From NCBI GenBank assembly GCA_003194525.1, contig NBIV01000561.1, forward strand, positions 1 to 27,139: a DNA stretch of 27,139 nucleotides. The letters run 5' to 3'. Of the stretch, positions 1 through 9,620 are shown one piece after another; within the stretch, counting starts at the first letter, position 1, and each line of letters begins with the position of its first letter. This stretch comes from Gracilariopsis chorda. Its lineage: Eukaryota > Rhodophyta > Florideophyceae > Gracilariales > Gracilariaceae. Below the pieces are notes generated by a model. That model was given only the letters and a program-made list of their open reading frames with translations. It did no database searches and was not told the origin of the DNA. The position numbers were made by a program, and so were the translations under genes.

Positions 1-746
1 GAGGTGAACCCAGTTGGGTAGAGCCCTCCCAGAGGTGTCACGGCGAAGCCGGTTTGTAAGACCAGGGACACCTGTCGCGACTCGCGCAGGGAGGTGAAGG
101 CGAAGAATCGGTATCCGCGTGAGCGGGGTGTGATCCTCAGTAGAGGTATGTTTCCACGTAAGTGGGGGTGTGTGAGCGGATGCGCACACGAGGGCCGCGG
201 ATAGCGGGAGGTGCTACCCTAAAAAGGGGAAAGAGGAAGGACGAGTGGGTCGCGAGAGCGACGAGTAGATACGGCAATGCCGGTGGACAGGACTCCCTAT
301 ACAGGGCGAAACACCAATATGATTGGAACAATTAGTACTCCCAATGATGGGTCTCCTTTAGATGTGCAAGGGGGGTGAACTTCCGTACACTACGGTGCTT
401 CCCTCCAAGGAGGAGTTGAGAACACGCGGAGGCGGTAAAGCTCAGAGCCAATTCCCCAGGTTGGGGTCCCTTGTTGGGGAAGGTTTACTGGTGCGACGGC
501 AGTGCGCCGTCGCACTAAGTACTAGCTTCCCAGAAATGGGTGTGAAAATAATAAATAAAATTAACTAAAATACTCCACATTCCGTGGCAACATCCACTAC
601 TGTGGCCAACCGCCAATTGCCCAAAACCGTGTCCCACGTGTCCATACCCACCATTGTGGGCGTAGTTCATATACACACTACACAACCGATAATATCGGGA
701 AAGCGTTCAAGTACCCAGAATCCCTCCCTGAGGGCGTTGCACTTCA
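1..746 (-). repeat. 3' LTR of the chromovirus (partial)
   Basis: This matches 9680-10427 almost base for base. It ends in CA at 746 on the plus strand, which is TG on the element strand. About 59 bases at its other end are missing because the window starts inside it. An AT-rich island at about 542-570 is the only such stretch in an otherwise GC-rich LTR and holds AATAAA-like words. It is a candidate promoter or polyadenylation region. Short ORFs inside the LTR are not coding. Confidence 0.95.
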
Positions 747-757
747 TATCCCCCCCT
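747..757 (-). other. Polypurine tract
   Basis: On the element strand an A followed by seven G and then ATA abuts the first base of the 3' LTR. Its position and purine run fit the second-strand DNA primer of LTR retrotransposons. The plus strand shows it as C at 750-756. Confidence 0.75.
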
Positions 758-799
758 AGACGGGAAAACGACCGCGGACGCGGAGGATTCCAGACGAAA

Positions 800-1537
800 A
801 TGGGTGATAAAAGCGCGTGCGCCGTCTCCGGTTCTCCGGTAAATCCCTCTGCACCAGAGTCAATACCTCCTGCTACTGCAGCTGTCATTTCCTCGCCTCG
901 CCTTCGCGCTTCCTCGTCACCGAGCGTACTCCGACAAACAACATCAACGACCCTCGAAGAGGAGAATGAACAACGCAACAACATCAACACCCAGCCAACC
1001 TCCGAGGTCTCTCGGGCGATATACCACCGGTTTCCGGTCGGTTCCCTGCCTCAGGGCGATCAACCTCCGGTACAACCGGGAAATACGGCTGCTGAAGCCG
1101 ACCATCCCTTCGCATTACCACCTTCGGTGGGATCCTCCGAGGAGGCGCGCGAGCTTCGCGATACGCCCCGGCATGTGCCGGAAGACCACCCGGTGGGGTA
1201 CGTCGATTCCGACGACTACTACCGCGCATACGGCGGGGATGACCCAATGGTCGATAACGAACCGGAAGAACCCGGGGAGATGGACGTAGAGGAAACCGGC
1301 GCTAGCGCGGAAGCTTTCCCAGAGGGGGCATCTCCGGCCGAGCCGGCTGCTGACCCTTCGGCGGCAAGTGCCGGACCTTCTATCCCCAGCGGGGTGACGG
1401 CGAATGAAACGAAATCATCGCACGTTTCCTCCGGGGTGCCGGTCTTAGCGCTGCCGAGGTATCGGGGGATGTCACCACCATGGCGGACGCGTTGGCCTAC
1501 CGCCTTGCTGGGGTTACGCCCCGGACGATGGGGGTGA
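800..1537 (+). CDS. Antisense ORF between chromodomain and 3' LTR, acidic protein of unknown function
   Basis: An ATG at 800 with A at -3 and G at +4 opens 245 codons on the strand opposite to gag and pol. No sense-strand gene is recognisable here, so it is not an obvious shadow. The product is rich in Ser, Pro and Ala, with an acidic middle part containing SDDYYRAYGGDDPM and then EPEEPGEMDVEE (around residues 135-165). No known domain is recognised. From about 1440 another frame reads more naturally up to TAG at 1594-1596, so a one-base indel may have changed the C-terminus. A consensus-like donor GGTGAGT lies at the ORF end, near 1532. AATAAA follows at 1629. The start is only 54 bp inside the 3' LTR, which could supply an antisense promoter. 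Expression is inference. Confidence 0.5.
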   Translation: MGDKSACAVSGSPVNPSAPESIPPATAAVISSPRLRASSSPSVLRQTTSTTLEEENEQRNNINTQPTSEVSRAIYHRFPVGSLPQGDQPPVQPGNTAAEADHPFALPPSVGSSEEARELRDTPRHVPEDHPVGYVDSDDYYRAYGGDDPMVDNEPEEPGEMDVEETGASAEAFPEGASPAEPAADPSAASAGPSIPSGVTANETKSSHVSSGVPVLALPRYRGMSPPWRTRWPTALLGLRPGRWG

Positions 1538-1628
1538 GTGAAACCTCTAGTCCAGTTTCCTGGTTCTTCTTTCCCTGGCTATGCCAGTTAGTGTAGTGTA
1601 GTATTGTGGGGAGCTAGCTGCTCCCTTG

Positions 1629-1634
1629 AATAAA
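1629..1634 (+). terminator. Candidate polyadenylation signal AATAAA for the antisense ORF
   Basis: A canonical AATAAA lies on the plus strand about 90 bp after the stop of the antisense ORF, and about 30 bp after the stop of the alternative frame. A six-base word is weak evidence alone. Its strand and position are what make it worth recording. Confidence 0.35.
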
Positions 1635-1732
1635 CTTTCCCGTTTAGAACGGTGATTTCCATTAGCATTCCCCGTCTTAGACGGACTTTCCCTTGCTATC
1701 CTTTCTCATTGCCCTCCGCTCGCGCGGCAACG

Positions 1733-2323
1733 TTACCCAACTTGGGCATTAACCAGCGTGGCTGGGGCTGCAGTTCCCGTTTGACGGTGGTATCGCACGA
1801 TCTGCAACCGTGGGAGGTGTTCAATTGGCTCCCACGTATCCCCACTGGGGTCGTACCCGTACCAGCGGACGCGGTATTGTAGAATACCATCCTGGTCCCA
1901 GGTGTGTCCGACAAGTCGGTCTACTACGAACTCTCGTTCGTAGACCTGCCGGCCGTGCCGGGTGGTGGTTGTACTCCCTTGCGAGGGTTGTCCGCGGTGC
2001 GGTATAATGTCCCTTAGCAGGGTGTTCGGCGATAACTCCGACGTTGCCGTGCGCTGTCCTAGTGGTCGCTGCTCATGCGGGAAAATATCCCTCAAGAGGG
2101 TATGTGGTGTCACGGTTTTCCCCGGCAAGTCATTCCCCATTGGGGTGTCGTTGTTCCCGTCTTCACGGTAGGCCAGGCGAACCGCCAACCGGCGGGGGAC
2201 TTGAACTCCGCATTCGCGGTTGAACTCACGAACCGCGAGTTTGCGGGAAGATGACCGCTCCTGCGGAATCGGCGTTTCCACGATCCCCTGGGGGTCCCGT
2301 GCGACACGGTGGTTGGATGGCAA
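1733..2323 (-). CDS. Chromodomain-bearing C-terminus of pol (integrase tail)
   Basis: A chromodomain lies at about residues 127-180 of this frame (plus coordinates about 1780-1945). It is recognised from YEREFVVDRLVGH, the aromatic core YRVRWYGYDPSGDTWEP and the closing helix. Chromodomains at the end of chromovirus integrases bind modified histone H3 and steer integration to heterochromatin; that role is family knowledge. The preceding 120 residues are a basic, proline-rich linker in which the motif NTLLRDIIPH recurs 26 residues after a close variant. The first residue given is only where this frame opens. In an intact element it would be continuous with integrase through the linker at 2324-3070, which here switches frame several times. 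Confidence 0.85.
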   Translation of the reverse strand: MPSNHRVARDPQGIVETPIPQERSSSRKLAVREFNRECGVQVPRRLAVRLAYREDGNNDTPMGNDLPGKTVTPHTLLRDIFPHEQRPLGQRTATSELSPNTLLRDIIPHRGQPSQGSTTTTRHGRQVYEREFVVDRLVGHTWDQDGILQYRVRWYGYDPSGDTWEPIEHLPRLQIVRYHRQTGTAAPATLVNAQVG

Positions 2324-3070
2324 ACCGCCTCCCTGCCAGGCGCACGAGCGCTCTGCACCGTACGTTCCGGCGGCGCCGTGGTGTCCCCGGCTACTGGGGG
2401 GTTGCCTAAGGCTAACTCCGGTACACCGTTATTTTGGTCAAAATTCCCCTTTGGGGGGTGCCGGGCAGGTGCCGATGACACCCTTTTCAGGGGCCTGGCC
2501 GCTAAGTGCGGTGCACCGTCTCCATGAGGAGGAGCAGCGTCCGGTACGACCGGTTTCGAGCGTGCGATGGCGCGCGTTTTTTCCCGAGTTCCTCGGTTCT
2601 TCGCCGCAGCGTTGCGGTAGTTGGCGCAAATTATTCCCCGGAACGGGGGCTTCGATTCCGTCTGCGGCGGGGAGCGTTTCCGAGCGCTGCGCGCCAGGGC
2701 CTGAAGCTTCGGATGCGGCTTGGCTACCCTTTTCCCCGATAGGGGTGTGGGTATTTCCCAGCGGCGCTGGTGTATCTGGGCGCCTTTTCTCCGCGGGGCG
2801 CGGGTCTGAGCGACCTGATTGAACCGCTTCCGCGGGGACTTCCGCCAATGGCGGCTTTGAGGCATCTCCCTGCTCAGGGGATTGAGGGCGATTGTCGCCG
2901 TACTCCCGTATCGGGGATCCTTCCCTGGCAGGGGTGTGCGGTAGCTGCGTTTCAGCTTCCCGTGTAACACGGTATATTTTGCCGCCTTTGCGGGACCTGC
3001 GCGTCTGGTTCCTGTTGCACAGCGCTGCCCGAGGACGGGAGATTAGTGTCGCGTGAGATACTCCGTGCTC
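2324..3070 (-). pseudogene. Frameshifted linker between integrase and chromodomain
   Basis: Sense reading passes from the integrase frame to a second frame near 3000-3070, to a third around 2600, and back before the chromodomain. Between 2428 and 2440 the chromodomain frame has two stops close together. The residues are Pro, Glu, Arg and Ser rich with no recognisable fold, as expected for a disordered tether. At least two or three one-base indels are needed to restore a single frame, so the exact path is uncertain. Confidence 0.5.
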
Positions 3071-3880
3071 CACGGTCAGTTGTCCGTATGGTACGGCGTG
3101 TTTCCCGTTGCGACGGCGATCTCATTCCTTGAAAACGAGTGTTCTCCTCCCCCTCCTGAGACGGAGCGGCGGGATAAGGGATAACATGCCCCGCCTGGCG
3201 GGTGTAGATTCGCGCCATAGGGGCGGGCACAGAGAGGCCCGAATTACCCGGCTGAGCCGGTGAGTCCGACAGGGTCGGTAGGTCTGAGAGTCCCCGGGAG
3301 GGGTGTGGTAGCACGGTAGGCCGTCTCACCACCGATGTATCGGATGCAGAGCCATATTCCAGCGTAGGGTCCAGCGTAGCTGGTGCAGCCTCAGTCGAGG
3401 GTGGCGGAGCTAGCACGATGCGATCGCGAGATAACCGCTCATGCGCGTCACCCATTTCCACAACCACTGTGTCCGTCGTGACGGAGATAACCTTGAAAGG
3501 ACCATCCGCCACAGGCGAGAGCTTATGGTGCTTCTCCCTTTCAGGGTTGTAGTACTCCTTGCGGACGAATACGAAGTCCCCGGAGTTGATCTGTTCCGGT
3601 TTGCCTCCTCGCAAGCGAGCATCGAAATTCCGTTTGTAGACGGCTTGGGCGTGGTCCATCGCCTTCCGCGCTGCGGGTACCAGCTTGGTCAGCCATGCTT
3701 TCCACTTCTGGCGGTAATCCTTCACAGAAGGGAACGCGTCCAACGTAGGTTGGGATTCCAACGCCATTGGCGGGGGTGTCCGTGAAAGGACCAACTCGAA
3801 AGGGGATATTCCGGTAGTCCGGTGTACCTGCGTATTGTACGCAAAGGTCACGGCATCCGTGTAGATATCCCAAGTCTTGG
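2952..3880 (-). pseudogene. Integrase C-terminal part with GPY/F module
   Basis: The frame continues the integrase core after a frameshift near 3880, where a single base is needed between the DHP and TWDIYTDAV parts. It begins with VTFAYNTQVHRTTG and FELVLSR, typical of the end of the Ty3/gypsy catalytic core. It then contains VADGPFKVISV, the GPY/F module of about 30 residues found only in this integrase group, which takes part in multimerisation and DNA contact. The tail is proline and serine rich and ends at TGA/TAA-type stops near 2952, where the frame changes again. Confidence 0.85.
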
Positions 3881-4756
3881 GTGGTCAGCCGTGTAAGCAC
3901 GGAGAGCTGCGAGCATTGTCCGGTTGAAACGCTCGACCTGCCCATTAGACTGGGGATGATACGTGGTCGTGAAGAGATTCTTCACGTCCAGTATCCGACA
4001 GACGTCCTGGAAAAATCGCGATGCGAACTGTTTCCCGTTGTCGGAAAGTAGCTCCAAAGGAGGTCCGTAGGCAAACACCTAATGCCGCACAAAGGCGTGA
4101 GCGACCGTGTAGGCGGTAATCCTCTTTAGAGGGACTGTCCGAACTAATTTCGAGAACCTGTCCGTAATAACGAGTAGGAACTTGTTGCCTCTCCTGGTAG
4201 AGAGCAATGGTCCGAGAATGTCAATTGCGACAAACTCGAGCGGCGCCCTGGCGGGGAATAGCTTCATCCGTTTGGAGTGCTTCCGGAGTTTGACCCGGTT
4301 CTTCGCGCATTGCGTGCAAAACCGCACCGTAGCGTAGCAATCAACCGCCATGGCGGGCCAGTAGAAATCCCTGCGAAGGGTTAGATAAAGCTTCCTCCCA
4401 CCGGAGTGTCCCCCGAGTTTCGGGTAATGCGAAAGGTGCAATATCCGCTTCTGTAGCGTGTGCGGTACCACAACTTGTGGGGTAGCCTCGACGGTCCTCA
4501 CGAGGTAACCAATGTCGTTCACCCCGAAGGGGAGGTTCTCTCCGCCGTTGAGGCGTGCACGTATCCTTGTACAGAAGGGGTCCCCGAATTGTTCTCGGAT
4601 CATTTCCTCGGTCTCAACCGGTACATAATTTCCCGGTATGGGTTTCTCAGAATCATCTCGCGATGCGAGTAGGTAGTCGAAGTCAGCATCTTCGTCCCAG
4701 TTTTCTGGCTCAGCCTCGACGGCACATTCCGGATCATCCGGGTCCATTGCCATGAA
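3848..4756 (-). pseudogene. Integrase zinc-binding domain and catalytic core, interrupted by TAG
   Basis: The segment starts with an acidic stretch after RNase H. It then shows the HHCC zinc domain (HLSHYPKLGGHSGG and later FCTQCAKNR) and the DDE core: first Asp in EFVAIDILGPL, second in LLSDNGKQFAS, Glu in HPQSNGQVERFNR. These residues cut and join retrotransposon DNA ends. An in-frame TAG at 4079-4081 splits the domain between VRH and VFAYGPP; a Trp codon there would need only one base change. A +1 shift at about 4750 separates this part from the RT/RNase H frame, and another near 3880 separates it from the C-terminal part. Confidence 0.9.
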
Positions 4757-5892
4757 ACATGGACTTCATCATCCTCCGTTGGGAGTGCCTCCCCACTTGT
4801 GGGTAAACGCGACAGAGCGTCGGCTTGGGTGTTCTGCGCGCCCTTTTTATAAATGACTTGGAAGTCATATTCCGCGAGGCGGAGTCTCCAGCGCATGAGG
4901 CGTCCTGACGGGTCGGAGATATTCATTAACCACCTCAGTGAGGAATGATCCGTGTACACGGTGAAATGGACTCCCATAAGGTAGGGGCGCAGAGTGGTCA
5001 TCGCCCATACGACGGCGAGGCACTCTTTCTCCGATACGGAGTAGTTCCGCTCATGGACATTGAGCGAGCGCGACCAATAACCAATTGGGTGTCGTTCCCC
5101 CTCGGGGGTGGTTTGAAAAAGAGCACACCCGACTTGGTAGTCGCTCGAGTCCGTATCTACGGAGTATGGCAACCCAAGTTTTGGGAGATGTAAGATTGGT
5201 GCTGATGTGACAGCCTCCTTCAAGGAGTTAAAGGCTTCCGATTGCTCGGGCGTAAATGTTCCCAGTTTTGGGGGGTTCCCCTTTCGCAACAACGCGTTCA
5301 GGGGCGCTGCAGTATCCGAAAAGTTCGGGATAAACCGTCGATAGACGTTGACCAGCCCCAGAAAGGAGCGCAGTTCCGTTTGAGTACGGGGTTCTTTCGC
5401 CTCAACGAGGGATTTGACTCGAGCTTTCTCGATCGCTAACCGTCCAGGACGGATAATGTGACCCAGATACTTCACAGTATCTGTGAAAAACTCGCATTTC
5501 CTCAACTTGAGGGTAATTCCCGCATCGCGGAGTACGGTCAGCACGTCTCGGACGTGAGTGAGATGGTCGTCCAACGAGTTGGAGAAGATGATAATATCAT
5601 CAAGGTAGACCAGACAACTCCGCCACTTAAAGCGGTTGAGTAGGATATCTACTGCACGCTGAAAGGTGGCGGGGGCGTTGGTTAACCCAAATGGCATCCG
5701 CTTGAAGCGGTACGTTCCTGCATGGCAGGTGAATGCGGTTTTGTCGCGATCCTCCTGTCTGACAGGTACTTGCCAATATCCCCAATTGGCATCAAGGGCC
5801 GTGAACACGGTGGCGTCTCCAAGGGAGTCAATGCACTCGTCCATACGAGGGATGGGGTACGTGTCCCTAACAGTCACGGCATTGAGCCGGCG
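4757..5892 (-). pseudogene. Reverse transcriptase (main part) and RNase H
   Basis: The frame begins right after an in-frame TAA and carries RT from RRLNAVT through TVFTALDANWGYWQV, KTAFTCHAGTYRFKRMPFGL and the catalytic YLDDIIIF (plus coordinates near 5590). RNase H follows with TDSSDYQVGCALF, SEKECLAVVWA, YTDHSSLRWL and ADALSRLP, the catalytic acidic residues in order. It belongs with the protease/RT segment upstream in the same frame, from which only one stop codon separates it. Near 4750 the frame is lost and integrase continues in another frame. Apart from these breaks, all RT and RNase H motifs look intact. Confidence 0.95.
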
Positions 5893-7340
5893 TTAGTCGA
5901 CACAGAACCTCCAGGTTCCGTCAGCCTTTAAAGCCAGTACAACTGGGGATGCCCAGGGCGATTGAGCGGGCTCAATCACACCTGCGCGGAGCATCTTGTC
6001 CACCTGGGACTGTTCCTCTTCCCGAGCTTTCGGACCTGCCCTGTAAGGGGGTTGTGCAACCGGTCGCGCACCGGGGATTAAATCGATCCGGTGTTCCGTT
6101 GCATCAATCTCGCCAAGCGAGCCATCCCACATTGTGGTGAATTCCCGTAACATAGTACGGAGTTTGTTGCGGTGCGACTCTGGCACGTGGCTGAAGTCCA
6201 GCGCTTCAAGTGCTTTTTCCGGATCAATCCGGTCATTGCTCGATGGAGCATTGTCCTGTGGAACAGGTGTGGTTCGCAATTCCGAGTTACTCGGTATGTT
6301 CGACGCTGAAGTAGCGGTTTCCTTCCCCTCCTTAGACTTGACGTCTTCGGACGGCGGGGTGAACTCCTCAGAAGAGGTGGTAACTCCGAGTACATCGGCG
6401 GCTGTCATCTTCGTTGGCAGCATTCCCATAGGATGGGGGGTTACACTCCCAATTACTTGGTGTTTGACCAGATACTGGGGGTGTTTGCCAAGGTTGGCAA
6501 CCAATATCCGGAAAGGAACATCCGGGGAAATGGAGACAATTCCATTAGCCAGCGCCAGCTGGGATTTCTCGTACAACGAGGCGAGGGGTTGTATAACCCG
6601 AAGACCGTGTTGACGGGAATTTACCTGTACCCAGACTTGGGACTCAGCCGGTATAGAAACCGAGGCAGCGACGCGGAGCTTGGTGGACTCGCGGGGCGCG
6701 GGCGGTGGTTCCTGCGCAGCAGGGAGCGGAACTTGTTTCCGAGAGGACCGCTTTAGCGGGCGGCGAACAATCGGAACCGACGATCCGTCGTCAAGTTCTA
6801 CACGCCTGAGGCGGGGCCTGATTGCGTCGACAAATCTGTCGCAGTAATCACATCCCAGTATGACTGGTGCTGCCAGTGAACGGCAAACGATGAAGTCCAA
6901 CTTCACCACAGATGTACCAAGTCTCACGACGAGGTCCACTGTGCCCACCGTTTGTAACGGATTGTTGTTCGCATCCGAAATGTCGGGGACCGCGTCAGAG
7001 CGGATACGCGACCGCACAAGCGGGGGTAACAATGATTCAACGACAAAGTTGGGGCCTGCACCTGTATCCAGGACGGTGAGAAACCTCACCATAAACTGGG
7101 GGTCAAGGCCAAGGTCGGCATAGACCTTATAATTGCGCTTGGCCAAGACCAAGACTCTACCGGGAATCCGGGGATTTTTACTCCGTATCCACGGGCGACG
7201 CAACACACCGAGGTGCGCAGAGTCCGCGTCAGCGGTGTCTTTCCTCGAGAGGATTTTCACTGGGGAGCGAGGCAGGGACGCCTCGGGCGCCAACAGCCTC
7301 TTGTCTGAGGACGCCTCTCCCAAAGGGGAGACTCCCTCAG
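5893..7340 (-). CDS. Pol N-terminal part: aspartic protease and start of RT, ending at in-frame TAA
   Basis: The protease shows VLDTGAGPNFV (the DTGA active site, about residue 88 from 7323) and later APVILGCDYCDRFVDAI, matching the ILG motif of retropepsins. RT starts near the 3' third with HRIDLIPGARPVAQPPYR, GVIEPAQSPWASPVVLA and GTWRFCVD. Here a TAA at 5893-5895 replaces the Tyr codon expected in the CVDYRRLN motif. The pol frame is offset by -1 from gag and reads open through the gag stop. The sense word GGAAAAC just before that stop is a possible but non-canonical slip site. There is no convincing ATG at the head of pol, in keeping with expression as a gag-pol fusion. Confidence 0.9.
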
Positions 7341-9515
7341 TTAGTTTTCCGCCTTCGGCGGTGGGTTGGTTTCCTCGACAACGAGTGCTTCATCCCGTTG
7401 ACGGGGGTTTCTATCCGCATAAGGGGGGGTTGCAACGGATGGTTGCGTGATCTCCCGAATCGGGGTGTATGAAGCTTGCCGCGCACGCGGGGTCTGTGGT
7501 AGGGCGTGAGAAAAGTCCGTTTTAGCACGGAGGTAGGAAGCCGTCGGGACGGAACGTTTCTCCTCTGGAGTGAGGGCCTCATAATTTGCCACCACCTTGG
7601 CCATATCCTTCAGTGAACAAATACACTGAGGAGAGGTATGGCCATGGGCATAGCACAGGTGGCAAATGAGAGCCAGCACCGCGACACGCGGATTATTATT
7701 CCGAGTATCGGAGAAGCGAACCGCAGGGCGGGTGTCAGTCCATCCAGGCCGTTGATAACGGGATTGACCGTTTGAAAACGGGAGTCGTTGGGGTTGAACC
7801 CGACTGTTACCACCGTATAGAACGGGATCTTCTGTTCCCGTATCATGGGTCATCTCCGTCGTTGACGGTAACTCACTGGTGGGTATCGACACACCATCCC
7901 CCTGCGCTAAATGCACGGTATCAAATCCCTGTCCAGGGTTCCCATCCGCGGTGAGCGGGAGAGAGGAAGCTTCGCTTTCCAGCAACAACGCCTTGGCGGA
8001 TTTAGACCGATTGTTCGGAGTTCTTGCACGAAGTGCATCCCCTTCCGCTCGAGCGTGTTGGACCAGCTCGAGGTAGGTGATCCTTCGCTTGTCCTCCCGA
8101 TAACGGGTAACTAAACTCCGGATTGCCGGGTCAAGACCATCAATGAACATGGTACTGCGCTCCCCAGCGGGGTATACGTTACCACATCTGTGGAAAGCCT
8201 TGTTAAGGCGCACCGAGTAATCGGTCTCGGTCTCTCCAGCACGCTGGCGTGTATCTCGCAAAGCGAGGATAGCCTGCTGAATAGCGGTGTTGGTGGCGTA
8301 GGAGCGCAGAAGATACTGCACAGCCTCCGGCCAGCAAGTAACTCCTCCCTCGGAGGCGCGAGAAGATCCTCGGACAGAGGTGTATTGGTCCTCGGCCACT
8401 CCCCGTAAGAAATACGGTAAAGCCAAATAGGCTTGTCCCTCATTCATACCGAGGATATCGGCCTCCGCTACAAAGCGGGATAGGAAATCCAGTACTAGGA
8501 CTGGGTCCTCTCCAGTAAAATACTGGTTGCGGAGCGAGAGCTGCATTCGCTTAATGCATTCTCGCACCTTTCCCGTACCACGGGGCGTACGTCCAAGTGA
8601 CGAATCTTCAAGCCGGTAGTACCGGTATGATAAAAGCTTCCGGTAATCCGGGTTTGTCGGTTTCAATTCCCGGAGACCGGGGTGTCTTCTCCCCTTCTGG
8701 CGGTTTCGGACCACACCTTCAGTGGACGATGACCGCTTCGAGCGGGAGGAGTAGCCTCGCTTCTCGTCCTCCGAGTCGGAGTCCGAGGAGCTCGAGCTAA
8801 CCGAATGGTTTCGGGATGAGTCCGACGATGTCGAAGAGTCGGAGTCCGAATATTTTCGGTGGTGTTTCCGTCGGTGACGGCGTTTCTTCTTCCCAGCAAG
8901 CTGGTCGTTGTGCGATGCCTCGTTGACCGGATCACCCGGGGATGGTTTGTCCATGAGGACGAACTGCTCCAGCGTCTCCAGGCGGGCACCAATCCGATCA
9001 AATCGGGCTTCAACTCCTTCGATGAAGGCGGCGGGTTGTCCCAAACTCTCCAACACGGAGTTGACGTCAGACCGTAAAATACGGATTTCCTCGGCGACCT
9101 CCTCTACGGGGGTTGCCGAGACCACCTCTTGGAGGGATTTTAGTTTCCCTACAAGGGTGTCATGGGCGGTCCACAGAGCGCGGACCTGGGATTCCAGGGA
9201 AGTCCCCTGGGGGGTGTTATCGCCCGTTCCACGGGGGCTTGAAGCCGCGACAGCGGGAGCAGGCCGGGGTGCCTGGGGCACTGCGGCAACAGCCGGAGTC
9301 GATGCTGCATTCCCCTGCGGGGGTGATAACGAGGGCAAAAGGAGGTTCCGGGGTTCCCGGTCGGGGGTATCATTCCGCGATGAAGCGGCGCCAGCACGGC
9401 TGGAACTTGTCCCTATAGGGATACGGGGTACGAACCGAACTTCACAAGTGTCCGCGTTGTCGCGGGAGCGACTACGCGTAACCACTGGCTCCGCGTCGGA
9501 GGGATTTCTCGACAT
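7341..9515 (-). CDS. gag: Gag polyprotein
   Basis: A 724-codon intact frame starts with ATG at 9515, the first gene after the 5' LTR. A Pro/Ala-rich head is followed by a probable coiled coil (about residues 105-190). Next comes a basic and serine-rich tract near 205-265, with KKKRRHRRKHHRK followed by runs of SDSDSS and SSRSKRSSS. The gag core has FLSRFVAEADILGM and LPYFLRGVAEDQY near 340-390. The CCHC zinc knuckle CHLCYAHGHTSPQC lies near 617-630. Gag builds the particle and its knuckle binds the element RNA. The Arg/Ser-like tract resembles SR-protein tails and is unusual for a gag; a nuclear or RNA-binding role is only a guess. It is the only undamaged large gene of the element. Confidence 0.93.
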   Translation of the reverse strand: MSRNPSDAEPVVTRSRSRDNADTCEVRFVPRIPIGTSSSRAGAASSRNDTPDREPRNLLLPSLSPPQGNAASTPAVAAVPQAPRPAPAVAASSPRGTGDNTPQGTSLESQVRALWTAHDTLVGKLKSLQEVVSATPVEEVAEEIRILRSDVNSVLESLGQPAAFIEGVEARFDRIGARLETLEQFVLMDKPSPGDPVNEASHNDQLAGKKKRRHRRKHHRKYSDSDSSTSSDSSRNHSVSSSSSDSDSEDEKRGYSSRSKRSSSTEGVVRNRQKGRRHPGLRELKPTNPDYRKLLSYRYYRLEDSSLGRTPRGTGKVRECIKRMQLSLRNQYFTGEDPVLVLDFLSRFVAEADILGMNEGQAYLALPYFLRGVAEDQYTSVRGSSRASEGGVTCWPEAVQYLLRSYATNTAIQQAILALRDTRQRAGETETDYSVRLNKAFHRCGNVYPAGERSTMFIDGLDPAIRSLVTRYREDKRRITYLELVQHARAEGDALRARTPNNRSKSAKALLLESEASSLPLTADGNPGQGFDTVHLAQGDGVSIPTSELPSTTEMTHDTGTEDPVLYGGNSRVQPQRLPFSNGQSRYQRPGWTDTRPAVRFSDTRNNNPRVAVLALICHLCYAHGHTSPQCICSLKDMAKVVANYEALTPEEKRSVPTASYLRAKTDFSHALPQTPRARQASYTPIREITQPSVATPPYADRNPRQRDEALVVEETNPPPKAEN

Positions 9516-9597
9516 GAGAAAATACCGTTACGACGGGAAACGATCACGGAACTTCCGGTGAATGAAAACAAACCTCGTAAGAGGGAAAACAAAAACC

Positions 9598-9617
9598 GAT
9601 TCTAGGTCGGGAGACCA
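9598..9617 (-). other. Candidate primer binding site
   Basis: On the plus strand this stretch ends in ACCA and can be read as the 3' end of a tRNA: the end of a T-loop, a 5-nt T-stem strand, a 7-nt acceptor strand, discriminator A and CCA. On the element strand it begins with TGG, three bases after the 5' LTR. The tRNA species could not be identified. Confidence 0.5.
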
Positions 9618-9620
9618 CTT

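Noticed and set aside
362..568. 68-codon plus-strand frame in the 3' LTR, repeated at 10041-10247
   Set aside because: It is present only because it lies in both LTR copies. The composition is not protein-like and the region is full of hairpins.
584..799. Upstream extension of the antisense ORF into the LTR
   Set aside because: It would start at a non-ATG codon inside the LTR. The ATG at 800 has a better context.
4460..6756. Several plus-strand frames of 60-160 codons across pol and gag
   Set aside because: They are antisense shadows of strongly recognised RT, RNase H, integrase and protease sequence.
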